This document shows, in pieces, positions 32,633 through 42,435 of a stretch of 64,000 nucleotides of DNA. Position numbers and translations under genes: made by a program. Every line of letters starts with the position of its first letter. The stretch's first letter is position 1. The notes under the pieces are model-generated. The model did no database searches, had not been told where the DNA came from, and worked only from the letters and a program-made list of their open reading frames with translations. The DNA comes from a virus. Location: positions 51,572 through 115,571 of the IMG/VR virus record IMGVR_UViG_3300018080_000122; one strand, written 5' to 3'.

Positions 32633-33220
32633 CTACGGAACAATGCTGATTTCATGGACGAAATACAATTGGATCTCTATGGAGTCGTCTTTGAATATTT
32701 TGGCGTGGTTGAAGAAGTTGAACGCGATGCCGGTGTCAGCCGTAGACGTGGCGTCTCCACCGAACAGTGCCTGCTCGCGCAGCCATACCCCCGGAGACGG
32801 AGGACCGTCGGCAAATGTGTAAGTCATACGAGTCTCGATAATGGCTGTTCGGCCCACTGCAGGAAGGTAGTCTGGAGGGGGCGTGGGATTCACTTCCATG
32901 TAAGCCACGTAGTCGGGCGCCTTTCGAAAATACTCTGCCACCAGAATGGTCTGGGACATAGAAGGTGTTGGCGTGCCGCTAGTATCCCAAGACGCCAAGC
33001 CTTCCCCAACAGCGTACTGAAGGATGCCCCAATCTGTGAAAGTGGTGTCCTTCTTCAGCAGCCCAGCGAAGAGCACGGCGGCAGTATCCACAACCCTGTT
33101 GTCTTCCCACTTCCGTTCCGTCACTTTGATGGTGCCGTCAGGCATCTTCTTCTTGATGACTGCACGGTTACGCCCTTTGATGCTGATACGCATGCTTTCT
33201 TGGGATTCAGGCTTCCCCAT
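32633..33220 (-). CDS. Baseplate-proximal tail protein
   Basis: A 195-residue protein placed between the gpI-like gene and the fibre foundation genes. Segments such as VVDTAAVLFAGLLKKDTTFTDWGILQYAVGEG resemble phage tail proteins that follow P2 gpI-type genes. Its start overlaps the stop of the gpI-like gene and GGAGG lies upstream. Likely a fibre-to-baseplate connector or chaperone. Confidence 0.6.
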   Translation of the reverse strand: MGKPESQESMRISIKGRNRAVIKKKMPDGTIKVTERKWEDNRVVDTAAVLFAGLLKKDTTFTDWGILQYAVGEGLASWDTSGTPTPSMSQTILVAEYFRKAPDYVAYMEVNPTPPPDYLPAVGRTAIIETRMTYTFADGPPSPGVWLREQALFGGDATSTADTGIAFNFFNHAKIFKDDSIEIQLYFVHEISIVP

Positions 33221-34515
33221 TATGGCCTCCGTCTGGGTGTTATCCAGTCAGGGTCACTGACCAGTCTATCGGCAGTCACTCCAGATGCTGCGGTCATTAT
33301 GAATTTAGTTTCATATGTCCAGTTCCACGATTCTACAAAAGACACGCTGGGTGTCTCAACAGTTAGCATGGAAAGGTTTATGTAGGCAGTCTCCGTGACC
33401 GAGATCTGCGCCGACTCCACGATGGGGGTGGGCACAAATATTGGAATTGCAGCGTGCGACGCCTGTAAGTTTTTCGGTATAACTCTTTCCAAAGCTTTTC
33501 GTATTTGAGTTGGCGACAGAGTGTTCGCACTGGCGGAAGGGGAGATAAAGAAGACTCTGACCTTGTCGAAGTTTCGATCGTAGCGTCCAGATCCTGGGTA
33601 GTACGTGGTTGGGTCATCTGGGGTTCCCATCAAATAGTAATTGGCAGTGTCCCAGTATTTACGGTCTTCCCGGTTATACACTCCCATGTTATCGCCGCAC
33701 TCATCGAACTCTATAGTCCATGGAATCAGAACCTGAAGAGCTGAATGAATGCCGTTCCTGGTCCCTTTAATCCAATAGAGAGGGACCGCGCGTTTTATTT
33801 CTTCACGTCGCCGTTCTGGCGACGCTTCCAAATCCACCGTGACGCCGACTCGGCTACCAATGAGGGAAAGCATGTCCAACGGCGCCTTGTCCACGTCGTA
33901 TAAGGTCACTAGATGACGTGACAGCGCGTATATCCGGTCAAACTCCAACGAAATCAACCGCATCAGCCTATATAAGAACCCCTTGGATGGGGGGACCTCG
34001 TGGCTTCCAAAATGGAGTTTCTGCCCATGGAGAAGCGGATTGCTGATTTCATCGTTGACAGAAGCCCTATCTGGAACCGTGGTTTCGCTGAGGGCTTTTT
34101 GTTCAGTCTGGTCGTCGCCCTCTCTGAGAATTCCCGGCAAGAACTCCCATATCAAATCCGCCAAAACTCCAGTGGTGTAGGCTAACGCGTAACCAGAAGT
34201 CAAATCACTGGTGTACCATGTAGACTCACTGGTGACATAAGCAAACATGGAGTAGTAATAGACCACGCCGTCCGACACAGACGTGTCAGCATACTCCACG
34301 ACTGAAAATGGGGTGGGTAAACCGGCGTTGGTCTCAGAGTGGACTACTGTACCGTCGGAGACATCTTCTGGGTAACTTCTGGTCTTCTTAACAAGACGTA
34401 GCTCCCCGACGTCAGTGGGCACGAACCCGTCGAAGGACCAGTTAATAATTACCTGTGGTCCCTGCACAGCGGGTTCTACCGTGAAATCTCGGACTGCCCA
34501 GTCTGCGAGGGCCAT
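33220..34515 (-). CDS. Baseplate wedge protein, P2 gpI-like
   Basis: A 431-residue protein. The core segment LYDVDKAPLDMLSLIG, followed by ERRREEIKRAVPLYWIKGTRNGI, is characteristic of the phage tail protein I (P2 gpI) family, which joins the wedge to tail fibres. It has N-terminal and C-terminal additions compared with the P2 protein. It overlaps both neighbours by one base, in the order gp25, gpJ, gpI typical of Myoviridae baseplates. Confidence 0.85.
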   Translation of the reverse strand: MALADWAVRDFTVEPAVQGPQVIINWSFDGFVPTDVGELRLVKKTRSYPEDVSDGTVVHSETNAGLPTPFSVVEYADTSVSDGVVYYYSMFAYVTSESTWYTSDLTSGYALAYTTGVLADLIWEFLPGILREGDDQTEQKALSETTVPDRASVNDEISNPLLHGQKLHFGSHEVPPSKGFLYRLMRLISLEFDRIYALSRHLVTLYDVDKAPLDMLSLIGSRVGVTVDLEASPERRREEIKRAVPLYWIKGTRNGIHSALQVLIPWTIEFDECGDNMGVYNREDRKYWDTANYYLMGTPDDPTTYYPGSGRYDRNFDKVRVFFISPSASANTLSPTQIRKALERVIPKNLQASHAAIPIFVPTPIVESAQISVTETAYINLSMLTVETPSVSFVESWNWTYETKFIMTAASGVTADRLVSDPDWITPRRRP

Positions 34516-36263
34516 TAGATGCCTCCCTCGAAAGTAATATTGTTTATCGTAGACAACTCAGGGAATTCCCCATCGTCCAGAGCAACGGACCCCACCAGAT
34601 TCGATACGCGGATAGTCGCAGTATCTCCTGCTCTCTGAGGGTTTACTCCTGCAGTGATGGTGAACCTGATCTCACTGTTGTCCGACGTGTACTCCGTGCC
34701 GATCACACCGGTCGCCGTTTGGAGCCCGGCCACAGATCCCAGGACATTGAAAGTGGTAGGCGTCACAAAAGTAACGGTCCACACCTCTGCAATGGTAGAG
34801 GTGGTGATCGATATCGTTCCAAAAGTGGCGTTACCAGTCCAAATTTTCAAAGTGGCTTGTGGTTCCCTGGTGAACTTGGTCAAGTTGATATACTGAACAC
34901 CTTCTTGGTTGTCCACGAGAGCGTAGAAGTCACTTATCTGAACTGTTCGGCCGAATGCCACGTCAGTTCCCGTTGCACTGAAGAATCGAACTATAGCCAA
35001 CTGCGTGTTCTCTTGGACGGTCTCCAAAGAATATGCTGGATCGACTTGAACCGTCCCCTCCACTTCAATAGAAACATAGGTCGGCGCCGACATTTGAATG
35101 ATTGTTCCGAGACACTTCTTGGTTTCCAGGTGATCCTTCAGATTGTTCAGCAGCGCAGTTGATGGGGTGCCTCCACCTTCAGGAACAATGGTCACCTCAA
35201 CCTCGGCGCACACTTCAGAATCAGCTGCGCCTGCTCTTGCAACGCCAGGATAACGCTCTGAGAAATAAATATAATCGTCAGCCGTGACTGCTCTCTTCAT
35301 GGCCGACAAGCTGGCGGGGCCAAGTTTCTTGGCCTCTTCAATGGTCTCGCGCAACTCGCCGCCAGAAGCAGGCTCTGTGTTGTAGGTCGTGGGAACTAAC
35401 AAAGAGCCCCCATAGCTGATGGAATCAAGTAGCACTGTGAGGGTGTTGGAACCGATGTTCCCAGTGACGTTACCCCGATGCGTGGTCAGCTCACGATAAG
35501 TGATTCTGATTGTGGCCCCAGACGCGGGGATCTTGCCATTAATGTTGTCACCGAACGTGAACGTCACGTAGTCATCGTCATCACGAAAGACTGTGTACCT
35601 CTGATCCGTATCGCCGTATCCAACAAAAGAATTGTCTTCGGCAGCGGCCCAAAGAACTTCGCCCCCACCCTCATTGATGTAAACGCTGTAGGTGTCGTCC
35701 ACCGTCAAGACCGAAGTCAACGTACGCTTCTGAAACTCTGTGTTATCTGAAGGTGCTAGCGTTTCGCTCTTGGTTTCCCCCTCTGCCACGTCGACACTGT
35801 AAAGCGCCAGACCACTAGAGTCCAACTCATCCCCAAGAGACCCGGCGGGAATGGTGAGATCGTCTGTGGTCTCGAAAGTCACCGCGTTGGACCCTGAAGT
35901 CTTCACCCTGGTGCCAGATGGAATTGTTATGTTCGTGGGCAGCGCAGACGGGAGAATGAACTGCTGAGTCGACACGGCTGAAGAGGGGCCACGAGGATTG
36001 TAGTTAATGAGTGTCCCCTGGGCGATAATAGATGCCTTGGAAATGGCCGTTTCCCAACCACCATCGCGGGCTATCTGCTCAAAAATGAAATTGTCCTTCT
36101 CACTAAGGGCGGACACCAATTCAACCAAGGCAATCCCAGGGTCAGACGCGTTGTAGTTGGTCCACTCCGGCGTAAAGAACGGAATCAAATTTATAAGCAT
36201 GTCCCGAATGGCAAGGTAGTCCCGAGCCGTGGTGTCTATTACTGGGAATTTGAACTGGCTCAT
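34515..36263 (-). CDS. Baseplate J-like protein (wedge)
   Basis: A 582-residue baseplate J family protein (P2 gpJ, T4 gp6-like). N-terminal features include YNASDPGIALVELVSALSEK and NYNPRGPSSAV; the central part has ERYPGVARAGAADSE and LKDHLETKKCLG, both typical of the family. It forms the inner wedge ring of the baseplate. Its start overlaps the gp25-like stop (ATGA). Confidence 0.9.
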   Translation of the reverse strand: MSQFKFPVIDTTARDYLAIRDMLINLIPFFTPEWTNYNASDPGIALVELVSALSEKDNFIFEQIARDGGWETAISKASIIAQGTLINYNPRGPSSAVSTQQFILPSALPTNITIPSGTRVKTSGSNAVTFETTDDLTIPAGSLGDELDSSGLALYSVDVAEGETKSETLAPSDNTEFQKRTLTSVLTVDDTYSVYINEGGGEVLWAAAEDNSFVGYGDTDQRYTVFRDDDDYVTFTFGDNINGKIPASGATIRITYRELTTHRGNVTGNIGSNTLTVLLDSISYGGSLLVPTTYNTEPASGGELRETIEEAKKLGPASLSAMKRAVTADDYIYFSERYPGVARAGAADSEVCAEVEVTIVPEGGGTPSTALLNNLKDHLETKKCLGTIIQMSAPTYVSIEVEGTVQVDPAYSLETVQENTQLAIVRFFSATGTDVAFGRTVQISDFYALVDNQEGVQYINLTKFTREPQATLKIWTGNATFGTISITTSTIAEVWTVTFVTPTTFNVLGSVAGLQTATGVIGTEYTSDNSEIRFTITAGVNPQRAGDTATIRVSNLVGSVALDDGEFPELSTINNITFEGGI

Positions 36264-36658
36264 GACTGCTCCTCAATGTAGTAGGGATACACCAAGTTGC
36301 CTTGAGTATTCGTGATTATCAAGCGATAGCGCACTGTGATGTCAATCTGAGGACCTGAACGGGCCCCACTTACAGACACAGACTGAACTCTAGGCTCAAA
36401 TCTAATAATAGCGCGCTCTATATCTGCGACCAAGCTGTTGACGGTGTCGTCATTGGCGGGGTCGAACACAGTGTCCTTGGCTGTGGACCCAAATCTCCGA
36501 TTCATAATCCTGCTACCAATAGACGTCCCTATAATAACGCGGATCGAATTCCTTACTGAATCTTCGCCAGACGCAGTTTTTATGCCCTGGGTCCGACTGT
36601 CAACCTGAATGGGGTAAGCCCAACCAGTGCCCAGATAAGCTTCAGGATCTACAGCCAT
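36260..36658 (-). CDS. Baseplate wedge protein, gp25/gpW-like
   Basis: A 132-residue protein of the T4 gp25 family, with the hallmarks GEDSVRNSIRVIIGTSIGSR and RFGSTAKDTVFDPANDD, and the C-terminal IDITVRYRLIITNTQ. In contractile tails it triggers sheath contraction. The ATG at 36658 was chosen for GAGGG upstream; a TTG at 36673 would add five residues. It overlaps the end of the coiled-coil gene upstream and the gpJ start. Confidence 0.9.
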   Translation of the reverse strand: MAVDPEAYLGTGWAYPIQVDSRTQGIKTASGEDSVRNSIRVIIGTSIGSRIMNRRFGSTAKDTVFDPANDDTVNSLVADIERAIIRFEPRVQSVSVSGARSGPQIDITVRYRLIITNTQGNLVYPYYIEEQS

Positions 36659-37082
36659 TGCCTTTACCCTCAATCCGCTTCATAATGTCCCGTGCTACCT
36701 GCCACCGCGTCTCCAAGAAATTCAATTTTCTCTGCTGCACGGCCTTCTTGGCTAGCAAGTCGTTGGGACGTAAGTTAGCGATCTTTGCCTGGATCTCGTC
36801 AATGGTAAGCTGCAGCACCATCTCGGCCGCAGGATCATCCCAAAGATTGCTGCTTCTAATAGCCTCCAACGCGTCCTCTAAAGAAGTTTTTGTCCCTGCC
36901 AATTTTCTACGAACAGCGTTTACGCCGTCAATCTCTTTCTTGAGTTTATGTATTTCTTCAGTCAGGGCCACGCGCTCCTCAGTCCCGCTGTTGTGAAGCA
37001 GAATCTCCATCGCTTCACGTATTCTATCCAACTTTACGCTGGACTGTTTAGAACGGGAAAAATCTCGTGAACGCTTCGACAC
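36642..37082 (-). CDS. Coiled-coil baseplate-cluster protein
   Basis: A 146-residue mostly helical protein (LTEEIHKLKKEIDGVNAVRRKL, KKAVQQRKLNFLETRWQVARD). The GTG start has GGAG upstream and lies inside the end of the preceding gene. Its position before gp25 suggests a baseplate assembly factor or chaperone. Not recognised by family. Confidence 0.6.
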   Translation of the reverse strand: MSKRSRDFSRSKQSSVKLDRIREAMEILLHNSGTEERVALTEEIHKLKKEIDGVNAVRRKLAGTKTSLEDALEAIRSSNLWDDPAAEMVLQLTIDEIQAKIANLRPNDLLAKKAVQQRKLNFLETRWQVARDIMKRIEGKGNGCRS

Positions 37083-38382
37083 CGGCCGCTCCTGCCACCA
37101 TTACGAGCCCAAAAGTAATTGCACCCTCTTCGATTTCTGGCCGGTCTGTGGCCGCTAACATCTCAGACACAAACCCATCTGTGCCTGTGCCTTCTGGAAT
37201 GACCGTGTAGTGGATGCCTGTGTTCAGCAGCGCCAGCGGCAGATTGTCTATGATTTCTCTAATCTGATCCACGATTGCTGACAGCTGTTCAATACGCTCC
37301 TTGACCAGCTCCACCAAACGGTCGATGGCGTCAAAAGCAGACAGACCAACGTCAATCAAGGCTATGATCCGCTTCAGCCCTCCAATGATTTCATAGACAA
37401 TTCCAAACGCCTGCCCCAACGACGCTAGCTTCGTCCAATCCGGCGGTCGCGACCACAGAGTCCAGTGTTGGATCGGCCTGAAATCCTCTGCGTAAATGGC
37501 CCAATCATTCACCTGCGGAGTCGACGCGTTTGGGGATGCGTCTGGATCAAACTGGAAAGAAGCTTCCAAGTTGTCCAGGTACAACGTCGAACCCGTCTTG
37601 CTCAGATACGTAACGGGCGTGGGAGATCTCCACGCACCAACGTCCGTCTTGACACCAGGATTTCTAATCCATACCTGCCCACTGGGAGGAAACAGTTCTG
37701 GTGTTGACACCGACACCGCTGGCGCGTTGGGATTTGACAAATCTACGCTGGTGATTGAGCATGCGCCAGGCGGCGGCGTCACAATGTTGTCTTCAAACGC
37801 GCTCTGCGCAGAGTCGGCCATTATCTGCAAGATTCGCTTGATCTCGGAGAGGAACGGGAGACCAAAGAAGTACTCTACGCCTTCAATAAGCTCCAGAAGA
37901 TCCTGTGGCAGTGGCGTAATCAGAGAAAACACAATAACGATGCCGCCAACAGAAGCGTCAGTGGTAAAGTTGGGCCTCTGAACGTCCCCGTAGTCGTAGA
38001 AGGAATCACTAGCCTGGAACAGCAACTCATCCATTGTCTGGTCCAAGGGCCACCACTCAGGCAGAGTGGTTTGAATTCCTTCAACGACAACAGACCTGGT
38101 CTCAAACTCTGGTAGCAGTTTTGGACGAATAACTAGAAAATAACCACCTGTGGCCTCGAAATCTGCGATGAAATTCTCGATGGTAGTTTTGAGTTGGATC
38201 AGTGTCTCACGAACAGGGTCAATGAAAGCCAGCATTTGGGCCTTCATCAGCACAGCTATGCCGTCGAGAGTGACGGCGGCAGACTCCATGACCGTAACTG
38301 CTGCCTCGACGGAAACGAGAATCGTTTCGACATCGTCAGCTGGAATGAGATCTCCAAGTGTCAGTGATTTCCACTCAGCCAT
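37048..38382 (-). CDS. Baseplate-cluster protein of unknown family
   Basis: A 444-residue protein. Helical N- and C-terminal parts (VETILVSVEAAVTVMESAA; FDAIDRLVELVKERIEQLS) flank a beta region (APAVSVSTPELFPPSGQVWI). The hydrophobic end (ITFGLVMVAGAAGVEAF) is unusual for a baseplate protein. It lies between the spike and wedge genes, so a hub or wedge accessory is likely. Function not recognised. Confidence 0.6.
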   Translation of the reverse strand: MAEWKSLTLGDLIPADDVETILVSVEAAVTVMESAAVTLDGIAVLMKAQMLAFIDPVRETLIQLKTTIENFIADFEATGGYFLVIRPKLLPEFETRSVVVEGIQTTLPEWWPLDQTMDELLFQASDSFYDYGDVQRPNFTTDASVGGIVIVFSLITPLPQDLLELIEGVEYFFGLPFLSEIKRILQIMADSAQSAFEDNIVTPPPGACSITSVDLSNPNAPAVSVSTPELFPPSGQVWIRNPGVKTDVGAWRSPTPVTYLSKTGSTLYLDNLEASFQFDPDASPNASTPQVNDWAIYAEDFRPIQHWTLWSRPPDWTKLASLGQAFGIVYEIIGGLKRIIALIDVGLSAFDAIDRLVELVKERIEQLSAIVDQIREIIDNLPLALLNTGIHYTVIPEGTGTDGFVSEMLAATDRPEIEEGAITFGLVMVAGAAGVEAFTRFFPF

Positions 38383-38384
38383 TG

Positions 38385-39902
38385 TTACTCTAACTTTAGC
38401 TTGTCAGCCAGCAGAGACGTGGGTGGCGTAGGTGCACTTGCCGACGGTGGCGACCCTGGGCTGCTATGTGTGTGATTGTTGAATACTGTCACCAAGTTAT
38501 TCAGATAATCTATCAGATCCTCTCCCTTGACAGCTGTGGAAGTCCCGGTGCCGACGGTGGTCAGTCCAGCCAGGTTAGATAACCCCGTTACGGCCAGTTG
38601 GCCGCCAACACCTAGACCGCCGCCAATGGTGACCAGGGGAGTTAGAAAAAATATAGGTGAGGCGCTAATCTCTGTTATCGATATCCCAGACAGAATAAGC
38701 GGACCAGAAGAACTCATCACGATAGACGGAGCTTCTGCTGTTATGCTAGACGAGGCCAGCAAACTGATGGCAGCCGCAGTCAAAGTATAGTTGACCGCCG
38801 TCACGGAGAAATTACCGCCGATGGTGAATGAGGCCGTCCCCGCCAAAACGGTGACGGTATAAGACCCTGAGATAACGTCAACGACGTACTGACCGACAGC
38901 CAACATTACTTTCTTGGAGCCCGGACCTATAAAAGAAGTCCTGTCGTCGCCGCTGATGATCGTGGTGATCTTCGCCTCTACGTTGGCAAAAGCGTTACCA
39001 ATCACCGTTTGCTTAGAAGACATCACTTGCTCTTCGATGCGTTGAGTGCTGGCAATGATGGCGTCCCCGGAGAGTAACTCGATGGCACCACGTGAAGACA
39101 CAGACACTTTGGCGCAGTCCGTGACCAACTGACCTGCTTCAATGTTCGTGTCGTAATTGCTCTTTACGAGGATGTCCCCCTCAGCCGACACCAGACGAAT
39201 AGGTCCTTGGGCAGCCTGAAGATCAATCCCTTTTCCACCGTTCAACCAAATGAGGCCGCCAGCGCTTTCCATGCTGGAACCTTTGACCACATCAGTTTTG
39301 TTTCCAGACGTGCCTGCGAACCTATTGCCCACCGACTCGGAAGCCATACCTCCATCCGGCCTGATCTCGTAGTAAGCACCCGTGGGATGCCAGATCTGGC
39401 ATCTCGGATTGTCCTCGGTGTTGTCCATCTCAATCTGCACGCCGGATGATCCACGAATCACAGTCGCACTGGGAAATTCTGTGACCATGGCAGGTGTAGG
39501 TGCACGCACCTCGATCTCAGCGTCATCGATGTCAGTGATCGTGCTGGACGAATATCCCCGTGGATACTTTGTGGGGCCGTCTGGGAGGCCCTGAGCGTTC
39601 AGGGGTATCTCAGGCTGCCCATCAGGAGAAGCAAACCACTGTGCGGCCCAGATCGGCCTCTCAGGGTCACCTCCAATGAACGACGCCAGCACCCTATCAC
39701 CAAGATTGATCTCAGGAGCGCTCTTGCCACCAAAAACAGGGTTGGCCAGATAAGCCCAATTAGAAACAGTCGCTCCAAGAACCTCGGGAATGAGCAGCTT
39801 CACTCGGCACATTTTGAGGCCTGTGTCGATTTCAGCAACTTCAGCCCGGTAGAGACCAAAGTAACGCTTGCGGCCATGTGAATCTACTACAGCGGAACCC
39901 AT
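38385..39902 (-). CDS. Baseplate spike protein, gpV/gp5-like
   Basis: A 505-residue protein. Residues about 15-90 form the OB fold of the gpV/gp5 spike (VKLLIPEVLGATVSNWAYLA, LGDRVLASFIGGDPERPIWA). The rest is a long Ser/Ile-rich beta-helix-like needle (LLSGDAIIASTQRIEEQV and on) ending in NHTHSSPGSPPSASAP. No lysozyme domain is inserted, unlike T4 gp5. It pierces the outer membrane as the central tail tip. Confidence 0.85.
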   Translation of the reverse strand: MGSAVVDSHGRKRYFGLYRAEVAEIDTGLKMCRVKLLIPEVLGATVSNWAYLANPVFGGKSAPEINLGDRVLASFIGGDPERPIWAAQWFASPDGQPEIPLNAQGLPDGPTKYPRGYSSSTITDIDDAEIEVRAPTPAMVTEFPSATVIRGSSGVQIEMDNTEDNPRCQIWHPTGAYYEIRPDGGMASESVGNRFAGTSGNKTDVVKGSSMESAGGLIWLNGGKGIDLQAAQGPIRLVSAEGDILVKSNYDTNIEAGQLVTDCAKVSVSSRGAIELLSGDAIIASTQRIEEQVMSSKQTVIGNAFANVEAKITTIISGDDRTSFIGPGSKKVMLAVGQYVVDVISGSYTVTVLAGTASFTIGGNFSVTAVNYTLTAAAISLLASSSITAEAPSIVMSSSGPLILSGISITEISASPIFFLTPLVTIGGGLGVGGQLAVTGLSNLAGLTTVGTGTSTAVKGEDLIDYLNNLVTVFNNHTHSSPGSPPSASAPTPPTSLLADKLKLE

Positions 39903-39905
39903 TAG

Positions 39906-41120
39906 TTACACCTGAATGTCCCGTTGGTCCTGAAAAAGAATCGAGTCCGTATCTATTTCTACATATTCGGCCGACCCGGATTCAGAAGAAGACTTATCAG
40001 ACAGCCTGTCAACTGCGGTCGCTTTCATTTCAAACGACCTCGACAGCTGCAGGGAAGTAGCCTGACCTCTAACTCCACTTACCAGGTGGCTCACCGACGA
40101 CACGACATACACACCTTCAAAACGACCAAAACCCATGATATGCACGGGGGCCATGGGCGATATATTAGGCGAAAACGCGACTTCCGCCTCTACGGCACTA
40201 AGGAAAGCGTCTGCACGAGTGGCAGCTGATGCCTCCAAAAGCGCGTCTGGGGCAGAGGGTCTATGACCCGCCCCCATTATAAATTTGTAATACTCCCCTC
40301 CAGTTATGTCGGAAGTGCTCCGTATCGCGCCCTTGTTTATGCCGTCTCGCACGGCCACAGTCATTTCGTTTTCATCAACACTGCCTGAGACCTGAAAAAT
40401 TTCTCCAGTCACTGGATCGTAGTCTCTGCTGACGAAAATCCGCCCAACTTGCGTAGCCTCAACACCGCCGCGTATCGATTTCAGTTCTTTTCCGTAAGCC
40501 ACACCAAAAACGTCAACAATGTTGCCCAGGAAAACTCTACGAAAATGGAGGACCTGTTTGTCCACGTACACTGCGAAGCCGTAGATCATGGCGCGACGTT
40601 GGAGCAGTTCAATGTCAGTCTCGCTGGCCTGCGTGACTTGTTCAAAAGCGTAGGGCGTCTCCTCTATAGTGCCAGCGACCTCATCCTCCGTTTTGAGAGA
40701 GTGTTCTTCAGCGATGATCTTCGCAATCTCAGAATCCGCCGTCTGCTTGAAACTGCGCTGCTTTTCTCCTTGGATCAGCCCAGGAGCGTTCGCGTAACCA
40801 GTCATGGTTAGTTTGGGTAAATTGCCCACGCTGTAGTCCAAAGATGACGAATCTATAAAAAATTCCCCCTGGTCTATCTGTTCTTCTGTAGAGCCTGGGT
40901 AGCCCATATAAATCTTCACGATGTTCCCAGCATTGAAAATGTCTGCGTCCATCATGTTGGGGTTGCTAGGTTGATAGATGATTTGCATCCTGGCCAGACC
41001 AGAAATGCTTCTGGTGACAGACACGTCTGAGATGCCATTCTCAATGCCGAGATCTTCCAACGTGGAGTCGTTGAAAAGAACTCGGGCAACTGGTGTAGTG
41101 GGTAAGTTAGACTCAGCCAT
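39906..41120 (-). CDS. Baseplate hub protein, gpD/gp27-like
   Basis: A 404-residue phage late control D (P2 gpD, T4 gp27) protein, with LKTEDEVAGTIEETPYAFEQVTQ-type region followed by DIELLQRRAMIYGFAVYVD, and the FEGVYVVSSVSHLVSGVRG end. It forms the hub on which the spike trimer sits. The ATG at 41120 gives a normal N terminus; longer in-frame starts lie inside the LysM gene. The ribosome binding site is weak, suggesting coupling. Confidence 0.82.
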   Translation of the reverse strand: MAESNLPTTPVARVLFNDSTLEDLGIENGISDVSVTRSISGLARMQIIYQPSNPNMMDADIFNAGNIVKIYMGYPGSTEEQIDQGEFFIDSSSLDYSVGNLPKLTMTGYANAPGLIQGEKQRSFKQTADSEIAKIIAEEHSLKTEDEVAGTIEETPYAFEQVTQASETDIELLQRRAMIYGFAVYVDKQVLHFRRVFLGNIVDVFGVAYGKELKSIRGGVEATQVGRIFVSRDYDPVTGEIFQVSGSVDENEMTVAVRDGINKGAIRSTSDITGGEYYKFIMGAGHRPSAPDALLEASAATRADAFLSAVEAEVAFSPNISPMAPVHIMGFGRFEGVYVVSSVSHLVSGVRGQATSLQLSRSFEMKATAVDRLSDKSSSESGSAEYVEIDTDSILFQDQRDIQV

Positions 41121-41433
41121 TAGCATGCTTTTGGAACACGGACTGCCCAGGCACAATCAACCTGTCACCGTCCTCGACTGCGTAAGGATCGTAAATCTCA
41201 CTGGCCTCCGCAACGAGCCACCAATCCATTTCGTTTTTGGTCAGACGCATAGCCAACAGGTCCAGAGGCGCGGATGATGAGTACGCCACCGAAGTGAAAT
41301 CAGACTCTAGGTCCAGTTCAAAAAAGATGTCTGGAGCCACGTATAGTCTGGTTTCGGTCTGCCCTTGGGCATTCTCTCGTACGATCCCATACACCTTGTG
41401 ATTGTAGTAACGAGAACCTCTTCGTCTTGGCAT
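41113..41433 (-). CDS. LysM-type baseplate protein (gp53-like)
   Basis: A 106-residue protein ending in a LysM-like element, WWLVAEASEIYDPYAVEDGD followed by RLIVPGQS. Small LysM proteins beside the hub gene are typical of myoviral baseplates (gp53- or gpX-like) and are thought to help the hub assemble or contact peptidoglycan. GAGGCG lies upstream of the ATG. Confidence 0.78.
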   Translation of the reverse strand: MPRRRGSRYYNHKVYGIVRENAQGQTETRLYVAPDIFFELDLESDFTSVAYSSSAPLDLLAMRLTKNEMDWWLVAEASEIYDPYAVEDGDRLIVPGQSVFQKHANG

Positions 41434-41445
41434 GATACGCCTCGC

Positions 41446-42435
41446 TTACTTGGACGCTTCCAGCCCAGCTTGAATGCGGATGTCTTTGTCCGTCAGGAGA
41501 TTTCTCCTAGCGGTTGACCCCAGAGACAGCAGATTCTCCAAGGCGCGTATCCTCGCCTGAAATCTCTCCAACTGAGCGGAGCTGTAAGATATCCCATAAA
41601 AACTCTTGGCCTTCTTGCGCTCTTCTCGCCCCTGCTTCAAAATCTCCAGCTCCGCCCGCAGTTTCCTCTGTATAGCGAGATCTTCTATTTCCAGTTCCTG
41701 CTCAACAGTGAGCTTAGGTGTAGGAACAGTTATCCTTGACTTCCTTGAATCCAGAGTGCGTTCGACTTCCTGGAAAGACAGGCCTACAACGGCCCCTGTC
41801 TGAACGCCTTTTGACCAGGATTTGTGGTTGACCGTCATGGACTCAAGGTAGCAGACCATAGAAAAAGTCTGACCCAACATGAGCAGAAGCACCACCTGCT
41901 GCCCAACTTTTGCGTTATCGCTGTAGGTGACGTAGACCATATCAGCACAGCGTCTGAGGAAATCTAAAATCTGCTCGACGGGACCTTCAGGTTTTCTGGT
42001 TACGTTGGTGACCCCTTTTCCTGGGGGCGCATGAAACCACAAGAAATAGGGTTTATAGAAAGAATCATCCCAGAGCTCAGTCAGCTCTCCAAACACGTCG
42101 TCTAAAACAATGGAGAAATCTATCTTGAAAGGCCCACTACCCATGAAGCCTTCGGTTCCGCGTCCCTGCTGCTTGCCGCGCAGTTTCTTGGCCGCGCCTG
42201 AAATCCTTACCTCAGCAGGAAAGAACGGTAAATATAAATACGAATTGGTAGAAGTCAGGTCGGCTTGCACACTGGACGACTTCCCTGGGTCAGCTCCCTG
42301 TTTCGTAGCAACGGAGAGATCTCCAAACGTAGCGGTGGGGAGCACCTCCAAGTAGATCCTTTTTTCAATCGGTACCGGAAGATCTGGCCACGCGTGCCAA
42401 TCCCCGGACTTGAAACCCACGTCAACATCTACCAT
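41446..42435 (-). CDS. Tube-baseplate junction protein candidate
   Basis: A 329-residue protein. A beta-rich core (GPFKIDFSIVLDDVFGELTE, LLLMLGQTFSMVCYLESM) resembles contractile-injection-system tube-associated proteins that cap or start the tube, and a helical C-terminal part follows (LEIEDLAIQRKLRAELEIL). It sits between tape measure-side genes and the hub, the usual place for such proteins. Exact family uncertain. Confidence 0.6.
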   Translation of the reverse strand: MVDVDVGFKSGDWHAWPDLPVPIEKRIYLEVLPTATFGDLSVATKQGADPGKSSSVQADLTSTNSYLYLPFFPAEVRISGAAKKLRGKQQGRGTEGFMGSGPFKIDFSIVLDDVFGELTELWDDSFYKPYFLWFHAPPGKGVTNVTRKPEGPVEQILDFLRRCADMVYVTYSDNAKVGQQVVLLLMLGQTFSMVCYLESMTVNHKSWSKGVQTGAVVGLSFQEVERTLDSRKSRITVPTPKLTVEQELEIEDLAIQRKLRAELEILKQGREERKKAKSFYGISYSSAQLERFQARIRALENLLSLGSTARRNLLTDKDIRIQAGLEASK